From Sphingobacterium puteale (GTDB lineage Bacteria > Bacteroidota > Bacteroidia > Sphingobacteriales > Sphingobacteriaceae): a stretch of 64,000 nt of DNA. Made by a program: the position numbers and the translations under genes. Location: the NCBI RefSeq assembly GCF_003627955.1, contig NZ_RBWS01000006.1:368671-432670 (forward strand), given 5' to 3'. Under the pieces are notes generated by a model that worked only from the letters and a program-made list of their open reading frames with translations, had not been told where the DNA came from and did not search any database. Positions 9,940 through 18,325 of this stretch are shown piece after piece (the first letter of the stretch is position 1; each line of letters opens with the position of its first letter).

Positions 9940-12261
9940 CTAGAACGTCTTAAATCCCACCCGGATCGCTTTCAGGCCGATCAGCCCCTGTAGATCTTCG
10001 ACGTCAAATTTCTCGATATCATCCTGCAATAAGCCTTTGTGCTGAAGTAAATTGATATAACCCAAGTACTCTGTCTCTTCGTGTAGATGCGAATAGACAA
10101 CCACCAATTTCCCCTTTTGGGTAATGCGTTCTGTTGATCCTTTGATCTTCGCTTTGTCGATACGTTTTTTTGCGATCTCATAGCGTACATTGTAGGACCC
10201 GTCGATATCAAACTGTTTTTCGTCCATTTTGAAACGGATGGAGATCGGAGTTGCAAAGACTAGAATTAGCGAGGTAACCTCCAGCTGATGTGGTAGTTCA
10301 GGCTGGAGCACTCTAAACTGACTTTCCATTTCACACATGACCTGCAGTTGCCATAAGCGTAAATTTTTGAGGTAATAGAGTTCAAAGTTTTTGTCCGGTG
10401 CAATGGACGCTCCTATGTACATGTTATGCTCGATACCATCTGTTTTGTAGCGCTCGTAATAATGAGGAAAGTATTCTTGTGCTTCCAGTTGTTTTTCATC
10501 AAGAATAGTCACCAGCTTTTTATTGATCAGAGTGATGGAGTCGTCATAATCACGACGGGCCTCGTAGAAACCACCTATACCGAGATTTATGCGGTCGAAA
10601 TAGGCATTGATATCAGCAAGAACCAGGCTATCTTTATTGTTTTTTCTAAAATTCTCGAGAATAGGATGCATATCCATATTCATCTGATCCAGCATGGTCT
10701 GTTCGGTATCGGTTGACAATGAGAGGTTAAGTGCCGCAAGATTACGTTGGAGATCAAAGACTTTTTGTTCAAACAAAGGCAGTTTGTGCGTCTGATTTAT
10801 CTTGGTGAAAAGTGCAATAAGATCAGTTGTCTGATGGATCAAATCCTCCTTTATCGCGTGATTCCGGGATTCGGAGGAACCTTGAACATCAATCTGCCCA
10901 TAAAGCGGATAGACGTTTTCAAATACTATTTCCTGAAGACTATAATCTTTTCCAAAAGCCCTGTTATTGAGATAATGTATAGCCTCCTCCTGAAACCGCC
11001 ATTTGACACTCGGATGAATAGAGGTATATTCTCTTTGGATAACTGCCTCAATCTGGTTTTCGGTTTCGGAAAATGCTTTAGAGACCTTGTCTTTGATAAA
11101 GGGTAAGATGAAGTTGAGCTTATTGGCATTGACCGAATTCAGCGCACGGATTTTGGACGAAGACATTTCCAGGATACCTAGAACCTTGTCCTCCTGGATA
11201 AGTGGGGCAAATATAAAACTCTTCACCTGCTGCTGTTTGAGCTTGTTGATAAAGAATGATTTTTTGGGGTCTGCAACGGATAACTTATCGATATCAGGTA
11301 CCACCAACAGTTCTTCCTTAGTCAGCATGCTTTCTAGGGTTTCATTGCACAGCATTTCTTGGCATTCAGCTATGGTCGAATCATATAAAAGGTGGCTGTA
11401 TAGCTGTTTTTCTACAATCCGAAGATTGTACTCTTCCCGTACTTTTTCAAAAGAGGTCAATCCAATGCGCAGGTCAGCTATTTTGTAGATAGACCGGAAT
11501 ATTTCCTGAATTTCATCCAATTGCACTTTGGCATCATCGCGCAACAGGTTACTCTTGAAGCTGGATACAGCATTTTCAGTTGTTGCATCAAAGAGGGTCA
11601 TGATCGAAAAACCTTTCAAGATCCAACTGTTTTCGGGGAATTTGGATTTCCACAGGGCAATATCCGAAAAATTATCAATCAGTTCGATGATATCTTCCTG
11701 CGAAAGGGGGACTGCCCGCTCAGTGGGAATAATATCCATAAAGTCTGCGTTGAACAGTACCCGATAATGGTGCATGATATTATTTTTGTCGGGGATGTCC
11801 AGGAAGATGGGCGCATCCATCGCATCAACGGGAATACCATAGTACATACTGATGATGACGCAACAATTTAATATATAATAGCTGTCTTCGGAGACATCCC
11901 GGAAGCTGAAGGTGTAATGGTCGCCGGCATCGCTGAGGATCTTTGCCAACCGCTCAGTATGATTAAAGGTGTGCAGATGAAAGGGGATCGTAATGGCCTT
12001 AATTTCGTTTTTTGTCAATGAATACGGGAATAGATCCGCCAACAAAACCTTAATCACAGACTCATAGCGTTGTAAATCGGCTACTTTTTCAATACCTTCG
12101 GTAAGTTCCGGATATTTTTTGATCTCTTCCAGCAACGAGCGCGCATAACTAGCCTGAAAATCGACTTCAGACAATGCTGTCTCTTCCAAAGTGGGGATAA
12201 TCTTGTGGAATGCGATCAGGGTCTTAAAAGGACTGGTACTAAAGCTGAAATTAAATTGCAT
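9940..12261 (-). CDS. GAF domain-containing protein (no recognisable output domain)
   Basis: 773 aa, convergent with the FN3 gene. No signal peptide or membrane segment, so cytoplasmic. A GAF-like fold is suggested around residues 280-400 by 'SFIFAPLIQEDKVLGILEMS' followed by a long helix that looks like the GAF exit helix. The flanking regions are helical and conserved-looking, but I see no histidine kinase, GGDEF, PAS, HD or DNA-binding motif. Proteins of this size and organisation occur as 'GAF domain-containing protein' in Bacteroidota, with no assigned role to my knowledge. It probably binds a small ligand or mediates protein contacts; the output is unknown. It is monocistronic: about 100 bp on the 3' side, and the decayed DUF1275 gene runs divergently on the 5' side. 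Confidence 0.75.
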   Translation of the reverse strand: MQFNFSFSTSPFKTLIAFHKIIPTLEETALSEVDFQASYARSLLEEIKKYPELTEGIEKVADLQRYESVIKVLLADLFPYSLTKNEIKAITIPFHLHTFNHTERLAKILSDAGDHYTFSFRDVSEDSYYILNCCVIISMYYGIPVDAMDAPIFLDIPDKNNIMHHYRVLFNADFMDIIPTERAVPLSQEDIIELIDNFSDIALWKSKFPENSWILKGFSIMTLFDATTENAVSSFKSNLLRDDAKVQLDEIQEIFRSIYKIADLRIGLTSFEKVREEYNLRIVEKQLYSHLLYDSTIAECQEMLCNETLESMLTKEELLVVPDIDKLSVADPKKSFFINKLKQQQVKSFIFAPLIQEDKVLGILEMSSSKIRALNSVNANKLNFILPFIKDKVSKAFSETENQIEAVIQREYTSIHPSVKWRFQEEAIHYLNNRAFGKDYSLQEIVFENVYPLYGQIDVQGSSESRNHAIKEDLIHQTTDLIALFTKINQTHKLPLFEQKVFDLQRNLAALNLSLSTDTEQTMLDQMNMDMHPILENFRKNNKDSLVLADINAYFDRINLGIGGFYEARRDYDDSITLINKKLVTILDEKQLEAQEYFPHYYERYKTDGIEHNMYIGASIAPDKNFELYYLKNLRLWQLQVMCEMESQFRVLQPELPHQLEVTSLILVFATPISIRFKMDEKQFDIDGSYNVRYEIAKKRIDKAKIKGSTERITQKGKLVVVYSHLHEETEYLGYINLLQHKGLLQDDIEKFDVEDLQGLIGLKAIRVGFKTF

Positions 12262-12459
12262 AGCGCTTTTTCTGACTAAATTAGATTATTGTTGGAAGAC
12301 AGACAAAAGTATAAAATTATCGTGTATTGAGCAGTTATTTTTTAACAAATGGCATTGCTTTTACATCTGGAACAATGTCCTGGCTCCGTAGCTATTGAGA
12401 TATGTGAGCATTCATTTATTGCATTTCGTCAATAAAAAAGGTAAATTTGGGTCTGTTGA

Positions 12460-13093
12460 CGAAATTATATCCATAATGTGCAGTTAGCTGCATTGTTATC
12501 CATTGTAGCTGGAGTAGTAAATGTTTGCCCTGCTCAGCATACTCTATGTAATTTCCTTTTTGTTAGGGGCATTTGTCGCCAACACGGCAATGGAACTCAC
12601 ATCAAGGGGAAGAGCACATTTTTCATATAGTGTACCCATCAGTATTGAAATTATGCTGCTTACATTTGTTTCGTTTTTTAATTTCCCCGGTGCCAATAGT
12701 TCTGTCTGGCTGTCCTGCACGCTTTTGCTCGCTATGGGATTGCAAAATGCGCTAGTAACAAAGATATCTGGCTCCGTCGTTCGCACAACACATTTAACTG
12801 GCTTGTTTACGGATTTAGGAATTGAATTGTCGCAGGTAATTTTCTATAAGAAAACAAATGAACGCAAGCGTTTACGACGAGGCATTCTCCTTAAAATTAT
12901 CATCATTGGAGGCTTTTTCTTTGGTGGTATTATAGGTGCATTTATATACGGTTGGCTGGGGAGAAAGACCTTACTGTTGCCTGTAACCGCTTTGCTGATT
13001 GCGCTTTGTTATGATCGTTTACTGCTCGGACTTTATAGGCTAAAGCGAAGGCAACAAGATCATACTGGTAAACCAAGCGGAAGTTCTAAGTGA
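12460..13093 (+). pseudogene. DUF1275 (YoaK-type) membrane protein, internally deleted and frameshifted
   Basis: From the ATG at 12521 an open frame of 190 aa gives the C-terminal two thirds of a DUF1275 membrane protein, including the hallmark 'GLQNALVTKISGSVVRTTHL' and several hydrophobic segments. Just upstream, in another frame (12463-12522), lies 'HNVQLAALLSIVAGVVN', which matches the usual N-terminal helix of the family. The roughly 35 residues that normally join the two parts (the TGH-containing loop) are missing and the frames disagree. So an internal deletion with a frameshift has split the gene. The 190-aa frame could still be translated but lacks the first helices. DUF1275 proteins are multi-pass inner-membrane proteins of unknown transport role. 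Confidence 0.7.
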
Positions 13094-13297
13094 AAAATAC
13101 CCTAATACGCTGAACTATTTTGTTTGGCTTTGGACTGGCATTGACAATTCCAAAGCAGGCGGGACTTGATACGTAACCGATAAAAAAGACCGAACGTACA
13201 AAAGTCATGACGGTAGCCCAGTATATTAATGCCTTTGCTTTACTGCTCCAATTGGTATTATCTCATTTGGGAGTGTAACTCGAACTATGTCATGGGA

Positions 13298-13825
13298 TTA
13301 AAACGGTGTTTTTTCACAAAAGCAGGCATACATCATTCCCCCATAAGCAGATTTTAGTTCAGCCATTTTTGTAATATTGTTATAACCTAATTTAATAAAT
13401 AATCTCTTTAATTCTAAAAAGGCTATCGGATTGGGTACCCATCGGTTAGCAATGCTTTGTTCATATTCAACTATTATAAATCGTGGTGTAGATGCAAAAT
13501 ACTTTTCTAGTTTAGTGATAAGATTTCCTTTATCCTTTACGAAATGTAAGGTGTTTGCCATAAGTATGCCGTCTAAAGTTGTAATTGGTAAATCATCCGA
13601 AACAAAATCGGCTTTTTTGAAAATCACGTTGATTTGATTGCCCATTTTCTCATTAAGCGTATACAGTGTTTTGTCGATACCAATAATACTGCTTTGCGAA
13701 GGCAACATGTTTGCCAAAGCTTCTGTAAAAACACCACTGCCACAACCCAAATCAGCCCAATGCTGTGGTACAGATTGGGCTGAGAATTGTGAAAATGATT
13801 GTAATAATTTCGTATATTTATCCAT
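13298..13825 (-). CDS. Class I SAM-dependent methyltransferase
   Basis: 175 aa. Motif I 'ADLGCGSGVF' lies near residue 25, followed by 'IIGIDKT' (motif II acidic end) and a 'DGILMANTLHF' stretch typical of motif IV in small class I methyltransferases. The substrate cannot be read from the sequence. The start codon overlaps the stop codon of the upstream NTF2-like gene (TAATG at 13823-13827), so the pair is translationally coupled and presumably functions together. The DNA is visibly more AT-rich than the giant gene, consistent with the scarred insertion zone around it. Confidence 0.75.
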   Translation of the reverse strand: MDKYTKLLQSFSQFSAQSVPQHWADLGCGSGVFTEALANMLPSQSSIIGIDKTLYTLNEKMGNQINVIFKKADFVSDDLPITTLDGILMANTLHFVKDKGNLITKLEKYFASTPRFIIVEYEQSIANRWVPNPIAFLELKRLFIKLGYNNITKMAELKSAYGGMMYACFCEKTPF

Positions 13826-14148
13826 TAATAAATTGCCTGTCCAATATCCAATCGTTCAAATTTTCCTTCTGTATTTTGATGAAATTTAAAGTAGGTTTTG
13901 AAATCGCCCCAGCTTTCTGTATGAAAATTTCCATAGATATCCAACCCATTATTTTCAACCTTATCAATGCTTGTAAAACGTTCGTGTCCGCAAGCCTCTT
14001 TTACGAAATTTGAAAAATCACGAGAACTGCCATCATCAGTCAACTTGGGATTAGCAATGAAGAAAGATATAAATGTTTTGCTATCTCCATCTTGCCACAT
14101 TTCCAAAGCCTGTTTAACTTTTTCGTTTGTAATTTTTGATAAATCCAT
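13825..14148 (-). CDS. NTF2-like (SnoaL-type) small protein
   Basis: 107 aa from the ATG at 14148, giving 'MDLSKITNEKVKQALEMWQD'; an in-frame ATG at 14187 would add 13 residues but is less natural. The pattern is that of the NTF2-like / SnoaL fold: an N-terminal helix with 'W.DGD...F..FF', 'LTDDG..RDF.NF', and a final beta pair 'YFKFHQN...RLDIGQ'. Members are ligand-binding or small-molecule isomerase-like proteins; the role here is undetermined. It is coupled by a 1-nt TAATG overlap to the methyltransferase downstream and preceded by an SDR gene on the same strand, so SDR, NTF2-like and methyltransferase may be one unit. Confidence 0.65.
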   Translation of the reverse strand: MDLSKITNEKVKQALEMWQDGDSKTFISFFIANPKLTDDGSSRDFSNFVKEACGHERFTSIDKVENNGLDIYGNFHTESWGDFKTYFKFHQNTEGKFERLDIGQAIY

Positions 14149-14214
14149 ATTTTCTGATTGAGCATCGTTAATTAACAGTACAAACAATTTGCCTTTGTCA
14201 TTGTTTTAGGATTA

Positions 14215-14970
14215 CTATCTTGTCGTATAGCCACCATTTGCAAAAATGGTTTGACCTGTAATCCACCAACCATCGGTTACTAAAAACTCAACTAATGGTG
14301 CAATGTCTTTAATATCTGTTAAACCACCTAAAGCTGAAGCCGATTTGTGATAAGCAACCGCTTCTTCGCTTTCTTGCCCATAGAAAAACGGAGTATCCAT
14401 TGGTCCGGGAGCAACCGCAGTTACAGAAATTCCACGATCTCCAAATTCTTTGGAAGCTGCCCTGGTAAAATGTTCTACAGGCGCTTTCATTCCTTCATAG
14501 GTAGAATAAAAACCTGTGTATGCTGCCAACAATGAAGTTACTATAGTACAAATTTTCCCGTTATCATTCAGTTTTTTACCTGCTTCCTGAATAAAGAAAT
14601 AAGCTACTTTCGAATTGATGTCACTCATACTGTCGTATTCTTCTTCTGTAGTATCTACAAAAGGTTTTTTCAAAACCTTTCCAACGGTATTGATAGCAAT
14701 ATCAATTCTTCCGAATTTTGCCAAAGCTTCATCAAACAGCTTGGTTATGTTTGTTACATCGGTAAGGTCGCCTTGCACCAAAATGGCTTCGGCTCCTGCA
14801 GCGTGCACGTCTGCCAATGTTTTTTCGGCATCGGTTTTTGTACTCTCGCTGTTATAATGAATAACTAATTTTGCCCCTTTAGCTGCAAAATCGCGGCTCA
14901 ATAAGCCACCTAAGTTTTTTGCACCACCTGCAATTAATACTACTTTTCCGTTTACATCGTTTCTTGCCAT
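14215..14970 (-). CDS. SDR family oxidoreductase
   Basis: 251 aa, the normal length of classical short-chain dehydrogenases. The nucleotide-binding stretch 'IAGGAKNLGGLLSRDFA' replaces the usual TGxxxGxG, as in some fungal-type SDRs. It continues with 'GDLTDV' and 'INTVG' in place of NNAG, a Ser in 'TIVTSLLAAY', the catalytic YxxxK as 'YEGMK', and 'APGPMDTPFF'. It is therefore a cytosolic NAD(P)H-dependent oxidoreductase of unknown substrate. It starts 244 bp downstream of a small AraC regulator on the other side of an AT-rich gap and may be its target. Confidence 0.85.
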   Translation of the reverse strand: MARNDVNGKVVLIAGGAKNLGGLLSRDFAAKGAKLVIHYNSESTKTDAEKTLADVHAAGAEAILVQGDLTDVTNITKLFDEALAKFGRIDIAINTVGKVLKKPFVDTTEEEYDSMSDINSKVAYFFIQEAGKKLNDNGKICTIVTSLLAAYTGFYSTYEGMKAPVEHFTRAASKEFGDRGISVTAVAPGPMDTPFFYGQESEEAVAYHKSASALGGLTDIKDIAPLVEFLVTDGWWITGQTIFANGGYTTR

Positions 14971-15041
14971 AATTTAATTTTTTTGTTTCAACAAAGTTCT
15001 GAAATGCAAATAGGTATATTATGGTGAACTTTACGGAACTT

Positions 15042-15422
15042 TTACTTTTTCTTTATTCTTTTTCTAAAACTACCTGGTGTTTCACTTGTCCATTTTTTAA
15101 AAAACTTGGAAAAATTTGAAGCATCGTATGTTAATGTCATCGCAATTTTAGCGATAGAAACATCGCTATTGGCCAATAGTTCTTTTGCTTTGTCTATAAT
15201 TTTAGCATCATAAAAATGACAAGGGTGATTGCCTTTTTCTTTGTGAATGGTATCTGTAAGATGATTATGTGATACAGCAAGCTCACGAGCTATCTGGTTC
15301 AACTCCATAAATTCTGATGCGTTACCATTAATCACGTCATCAATGTGTTTGTCTAAAAAGTCGAAATATTGCTTGGTAATTTCTACACTGCGTTTTTCTT
15401 CTTTATTTAATTTCTCTTCCAT
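15042..15422 (-). CDS. Small AraC-family HTH regulator
   Basis: 126 aa, essentially a lone AraC DNA-binding domain. The first helix-turn-helix is around 'LNQIARELAVSHNHLTDTIH', then a connecting helix with 'DAKIIDKAKELLANSDVSI', and the second HTH 'KIAMTLTYDASNFSKFFKKW' ends in 'ETPGSFRKRI'. Full-length AraC regulators have an additional 150-200-residue sensor domain that is absent here. Such stand-alone forms are known in Bacteroidota and may respond to an accessory protein or act constitutively. It precedes the SDR gene on the same strand; regulation of that gene is an inference from position. Confidence 0.8.
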   Translation of the reverse strand: MEEKLNKEEKRSVEITKQYFDFLDKHIDDVINGNASEFMELNQIARELAVSHNHLTDTIHKEKGNHPCHFYDAKIIDKAKELLANSDVSIAKIAMTLTYDASNFSKFFKKWTSETPGSFRKRIKKK

Positions 15423-15499
15423 TACACTTTTTAGATTGATATCAACAAATAAAATTCAGCAAACAAAAATAAATAAACACGGTGAGCTTTACGGATTTT

Positions 15500-15619
15500 T
15501 ATTCGATGTGACTTGAGCATATATTCTGTAGTGATATCAATACCTGAATGATCTAATAATTTCGAAAATTGTTCTATCTGCATACCGTTGTTTAATGCAA
15601 TTGGTAATAGTTCCTGTCT
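15500..15619 (-). pseudogene. Probable C-terminal relic of a tyrosine recombinase
   Basis: Reading the minus strand, the segment gives 'ALNNGMQIEQFSKLLDHSG' followed directly by 'IDITTEYMLKS'. This matches the end of tyrosine recombinases, where the pattern is 'LLNNGV.IE.VSKLLGHSSI..T..Y' and the Tyr is the nucleophile. The frame is closed by a stop at 15620-15622 upstream and there is no room for a complete gene, so only a C-terminal fragment remains. It sits at the edge of the AT-rich 13.3-15.4 kb group and suggests that these genes arrived on, or were rearranged by, a mobile element. The match is by eye and short. Confidence 0.4.
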
Positions 15620-15678
15620 TTACTTGTCTTGTCTTAAACTTCTAGCTGGTTTTTAATCTGCAAAATTATATAGAATGA

Positions 15679-16257
15679 CTACTTTTTGAGTGGGTTATAC
15701 TTTAATAATACCACGCCATTTGATAATACTTTATGATCAGCTAGTTCTAAATGGAAAAGATTAAAATCTTCCGGGAAAAGAGAATCCCCTTTTCCAATAG
15801 ACACAGGAACAATCACCAGCTGAATTTCATCAATGAGACCGGCACTTAATAGTGACTTTACAAGTGAAATACTGCCCCATATAATTATGTTTTTTTCTTC
15901 GTTCAGCTTAAAAGATTTAACGAAGTTGACGGCGTCTTCTGCAACCAGGGAAATATTTTCGCAGTTACCCCAATGTACTTCTTTTAATGAGCTGGAAAAA
16001 ACTATTTTTGGAATCCTGTTCATAGCGGAGGCAACCTTGCTATTCTCGCCGCCAGCATCTGGCCAATAGTTCGTAAACATTTTGTATGTTTCCTTGCCAA
16101 GAAGAATAAAATCAATACTTTCTATAAGTTTCTCCTGATAAGGTATTAATTCATCTCCGACCATATTATAGGTGCCATCAAAAAAACCTGTGGTTTTTTG
16201 TCTATCGGCACAAAAACCATCTACAGATATAAATTCCTGAACAATAAGTCTTTTCAT
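15679..16257 (-). CDS. Dihydrofolate reductase family protein (RibD C-terminal-like)
   Basis: 192 aa from the ATG at 16257 (MKRLIVQEFISVDG); an in-frame ATG at 16266 adds three residues. Features of the RibD-C/DHFR-like fold are visible: 'EFISVDGF' at the N-terminus, 'DFILLGKETYKMFTNYW', 'KIVFSSSL', and 'IIIWGSISLVKSLLSAGLID' in place of the usual 'GGx.L...LL..GLIDE'. It is probably a cytosolic NADPH-dependent reductase of an unknown substrate. True folate DHFR identity is unlikely because the substrate-binding Asp/Glu region differs. Single gene, with hairpins on the upstream side. Confidence 0.8.
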   Translation of the reverse strand: MKRLIVQEFISVDGFCADRQKTTGFFDGTYNMVGDELIPYQEKLIESIDFILLGKETYKMFTNYWPDAGGENSKVASAMNRIPKIVFSSSLKEVHWGNCENISLVAEDAVNFVKSFKLNEEKNIIIWGSISLVKSLLSAGLIDEIQLVIVPVSIGKGDSLFPEDFNLFHLELADHKVLSNGVVLLKYNPLKK

Positions 16258-16346
16258 AATCCACATTTTTAGAACATTACTAACGGTATCTAGGAGCGAT
16301 CTTCAAAAGGTCAATCGTCCATATTATTGACAGAAGCAAATTAGAG

Positions 16347-16386
16347 ACATTTCTTGCCATCAGAGTTTTCTTATGGCAAGAAATGT
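16347..16386. repeat. Perfect 14-bp inverted repeat, 12-nt loop
   Basis: The arms at 16347-16360 and 16373-16386 are perfectly complementary (acatttcttgccat and its complement). Neither side has a T-run, so it does not look like a standard intrinsic terminator. It lies between the nitrilase gene (3' end at 16482) and the DHFR-like gene (5' end at 16257), in what would be the leader of the latter. It could be an operator for a dimeric repressor or an RNA hairpin. Confidence 0.55.
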
Positions 16387-16427
16387 TATGCAATGCAAAA
16401 TTTACGAATCTGACTAAAATTTACAGC

Positions 16428-16457
16428 AATCCCAACGCATAATTAAGGGTTGGGATT
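16428..16457 (-). terminator. Weak hairpin after the nitrilase gene
   Basis: A 9-bp stem (16428-16436 with 16449-16457) lies 25 bp downstream of the nitrilase stop codon on its strand. The stem contains three consecutive G:C pairs but is followed by only a short, interrupted T-run, so termination may be inefficient. Confidence 0.4.
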
Positions 16458-16481
16458 TGTATTAAAATTATTGATTGGAAA

Positions 16482-17438
16482 TCAGCTTTTGTCTGAATTT
16501 AACCAAATGACTTTTTGGGTTGATTCATGTTGCATGCCAATAATATCTCGATAGAGATCAGGTCGTCTGGCATTGATATAGCGATGTCCACCTGCTTGTA
16601 TCAATTTCTCGGGTGTTATTGTTGCTGTGACAAAACTATTTTCAAATGTTCGGCATTCGGCCAAAATATCCCCGAATGGATCTAAAACCATGGAACAGCC
16701 ATTTTTTAACTGATCATCATCCATACCAATAGGGTTTGAGAAGACTACATATACGGCATTGTCATAAGCGCGTGCCGGCAGCCATTTCATTAGCCAGCTT
16801 CGTCCTTTCATTCCGTCAAATTCTAAGCGCAAATTGGTTGGATCGTTTTCTCGGTTTAGCCAGAGCTGGGGATCAACAAAACCTGCTCCGGGTCTGGATG
16901 AAGGTGTACACATGGTGACGTGGGGCATAAAGATAATATCGGCACCCAACAATTTTGTTGCTCGCACATTTTCAATGACATTGTTGTCATAACAAATCAA
17001 AATACCGCATTTCCAACCCTTAATTTCAAAAACCGTATACTTTTGACCTGGGTTCAAATGCGGATTAATAAAGGGATGTAACTTGCGATGTTTTGCGATA
17101 AGACCATTTTTGTCAACACAGATATAAGGTTTAAATAAATTGTCGTTTTCATCCTTTTCAAACAATCCGGCAAAAATGATAATGTTATATTTAGCTGCTA
17201 TTGCGATCAGTTTTTGGGTACTATCGCCATCAGGAACGAGTTCGGCAATAGCCAGCATCTGCTGCTTATCCAAATTTCTTGCAAAGGTATAACCGGTGAC
17301 CGAGCATTCGTGAAAGGCAATTACTTCGGCTCCCTGGCTCGCAGCCTCCCTTGCAAGTTGTTCAATAATAGCCAGGTTATAAGCTTTGTCCGCACTTTTA
17401 TGCTCAAATTGTGCAGTTGCAATTTTTAATTTGTCCAT
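16482..17438 (-). CDS. Carbon-nitrogen hydrolase (nitrilase superfamily)
   Basis: 318 aa. The catalytic triad is readable: Glu44 in 'AFHECSVTGY', Lys119 in 'KHRKLHPF' and Cys149 in 'GILICYDN'. This is the Glu-Lys-Cys arrangement of nitrilases, amidases and carbamoylases. The length fits aliphatic amidase- or carbamoylputrescine-hydrolase-like members; the substrate is not determinable. Cytosolic, without signal peptide. The gene lies 42 bp downstream of a full-length AraC regulator in the same orientation but has its own -7 box, so it may be controlled by that regulator. Confidence 0.88.
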   Translation of the reverse strand: MDKLKIATAQFEHKSADKAYNLAIIEQLAREAASQGAEVIAFHECSVTGYTFARNLDKQQMLAIAELVPDGDSTQKLIAIAAKYNIIIFAGLFEKDENDNLFKPYICVDKNGLIAKHRKLHPFINPHLNPGQKYTVFEIKGWKCGILICYDNNVIENVRATKLLGADIIFMPHVTMCTPSSRPGAGFVDPQLWLNRENDPTNLRLEFDGMKGRSWLMKWLPARAYDNAVYVVFSNPIGMDDDQLKNGCSMVLDPFGDILAECRTFENSFVTATITPEKLIQAGGHRYINARRPDLYRDIIGMQHESTQKVIWLNSDKS

Positions 17439-17460
17439 AGTACTGTGAATTATATATAGA

Positions 17461-17468
17461 CAAAGTTA
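17461..17468 (-). promoter_or_regulatory. Bacteroidota -7 box upstream of the nitrilase gene
   Basis: The minus strand reads TAACTTTG (consensus TAnnTTTG), 22 bp before the start codon. A TTG 26 nt further upstream could be the -33 element, although the spacing is longer than ideal. Pattern match only. Confidence 0.4.
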
Positions 17469-17479
17469 TTTGGCGGGCT

Positions 17480-18325
17480 TTAAATAAAATTGTACAAACC
17501 CGACATAGGCTCAGGCCTATCTTTAAATTCCATAAAATTTATGGCCAGTTTTGTTGTGTTGTTCAAATATTCAGAAGGTGTTATACCCGTATATTTTTTA
17601 AAGGCTCTAATGAGATGAGACTGATCGAAATATCCACCTTCATAACAGATTGAAGTCAAATCCTTTTCAGCTGGTTTATTGCGAAGCAATTTCAAAAAGG
17701 AGTGAAGTTGTATGATATTAACAAATTTTTTTGGACTCATTCCAACCTGTTGGGAAAATATCCTTTCCATATGCCGTTCTGTATAACCACTATAATTGGC
17801 CATCTGCTCAACAGTTACCAACCCTTTTTGACGGTTTATGTATTGTAAAACAGCAGAGAGTACCTGCTGGCTTGAGCTTTTGTTTTGAACGACCAAATTA
17901 TAAAAAAATGTATTTAACGCGTGGACTTTCTCATCTGTCTTTTTTAAATAACCAAGGCTTTCATATAAAGTTACAGCTGGTTTTCCAAACACATCTTGAG
18001 TAAGAACAATCTGGTCTTTTAATTCATGAGCCGAAATCCCAAGTAGCTTATGAAGGCCATCGGGCTGGAATACAATAATAATAAAGGAAGTTTGCTTGTT
18101 GAGAGCTAGGTCTCGAAAATGACTTATCTGGCCATATAAAAATGAATGGGGTAGATGTTGGCTTTGATTCACGGAAAGAAAACCTTGATCTAAAAGAAAT
18201 ACCATCCCAGTATTGCCGTCTGAAAATAAACGTAGTTTTTTATGTTGATCAACGCTACTTTCTAAAAAAAGATAGTGTTTGATGTAAGGAAATAAAATCT
18301 TAGGGGGAAGTATCTGCATAATCAA
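17480..18325 (-). CDS. AraC-family transcriptional regulator
   Basis: 281 aa. The N-terminal sensor half (about 1-165) is of the type found in many Bacteroidota AraC proteins that start 'P...L.PYI..Y...ES', with 'FGKPAVTLYESLGYL' as a linker. The C-terminal double HTH spans about 180-265: 'VEQMANYSGYTERHMERIFS', then 'SICYEGGYFDQSHLIRAFK' and the signature 'YTGITPSEYL'. It most likely acts as an effector-responsive activator. The closest target by position is the nitrilase gene immediately downstream on the same strand; no operator can be assigned. Confidence 0.85.
   Translation of the reverse strand: MIMQILPPKILFPYIKHYLFLESSVDQHKKLRLFSDGNTGMVFLLDQGFLSVNQSQHLPHSFLYGQISHFRDLALNKQTSFIIIVFQPDGLHKLLGISAHELKDQIVLTQDVFGKPAVTLYESLGYLKKTDEKVHALNTFFYNLVVQNKSSSQQVLSAVLQYINRQKGLVTVEQMANYSGYTERHMERIFSQQVGMSPKKFVNIIQLHSFLKLLRNKPAEKDLTSICYEGGYFDQSHLIRAFKKYTGITPSEYLNNTTKLAINFMEFKDRPEPMSGLYNFI

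Noticed and set aside
10426..11488. Plus-strand frames of 96-133 codons inside the GAF gene
   Set aside because: Opposite strand of a long protein with coherent sequence; no domain in the alternative frames.
13131..13270. Coding-like stretch with 'GIDNSKAGGT' and 'DKKDRTYKSHDGSPVY'
   Set aside because: Contains in-frame stops and has no start; possibly a relic of a lost gene, but too short and unrecognised to be called.
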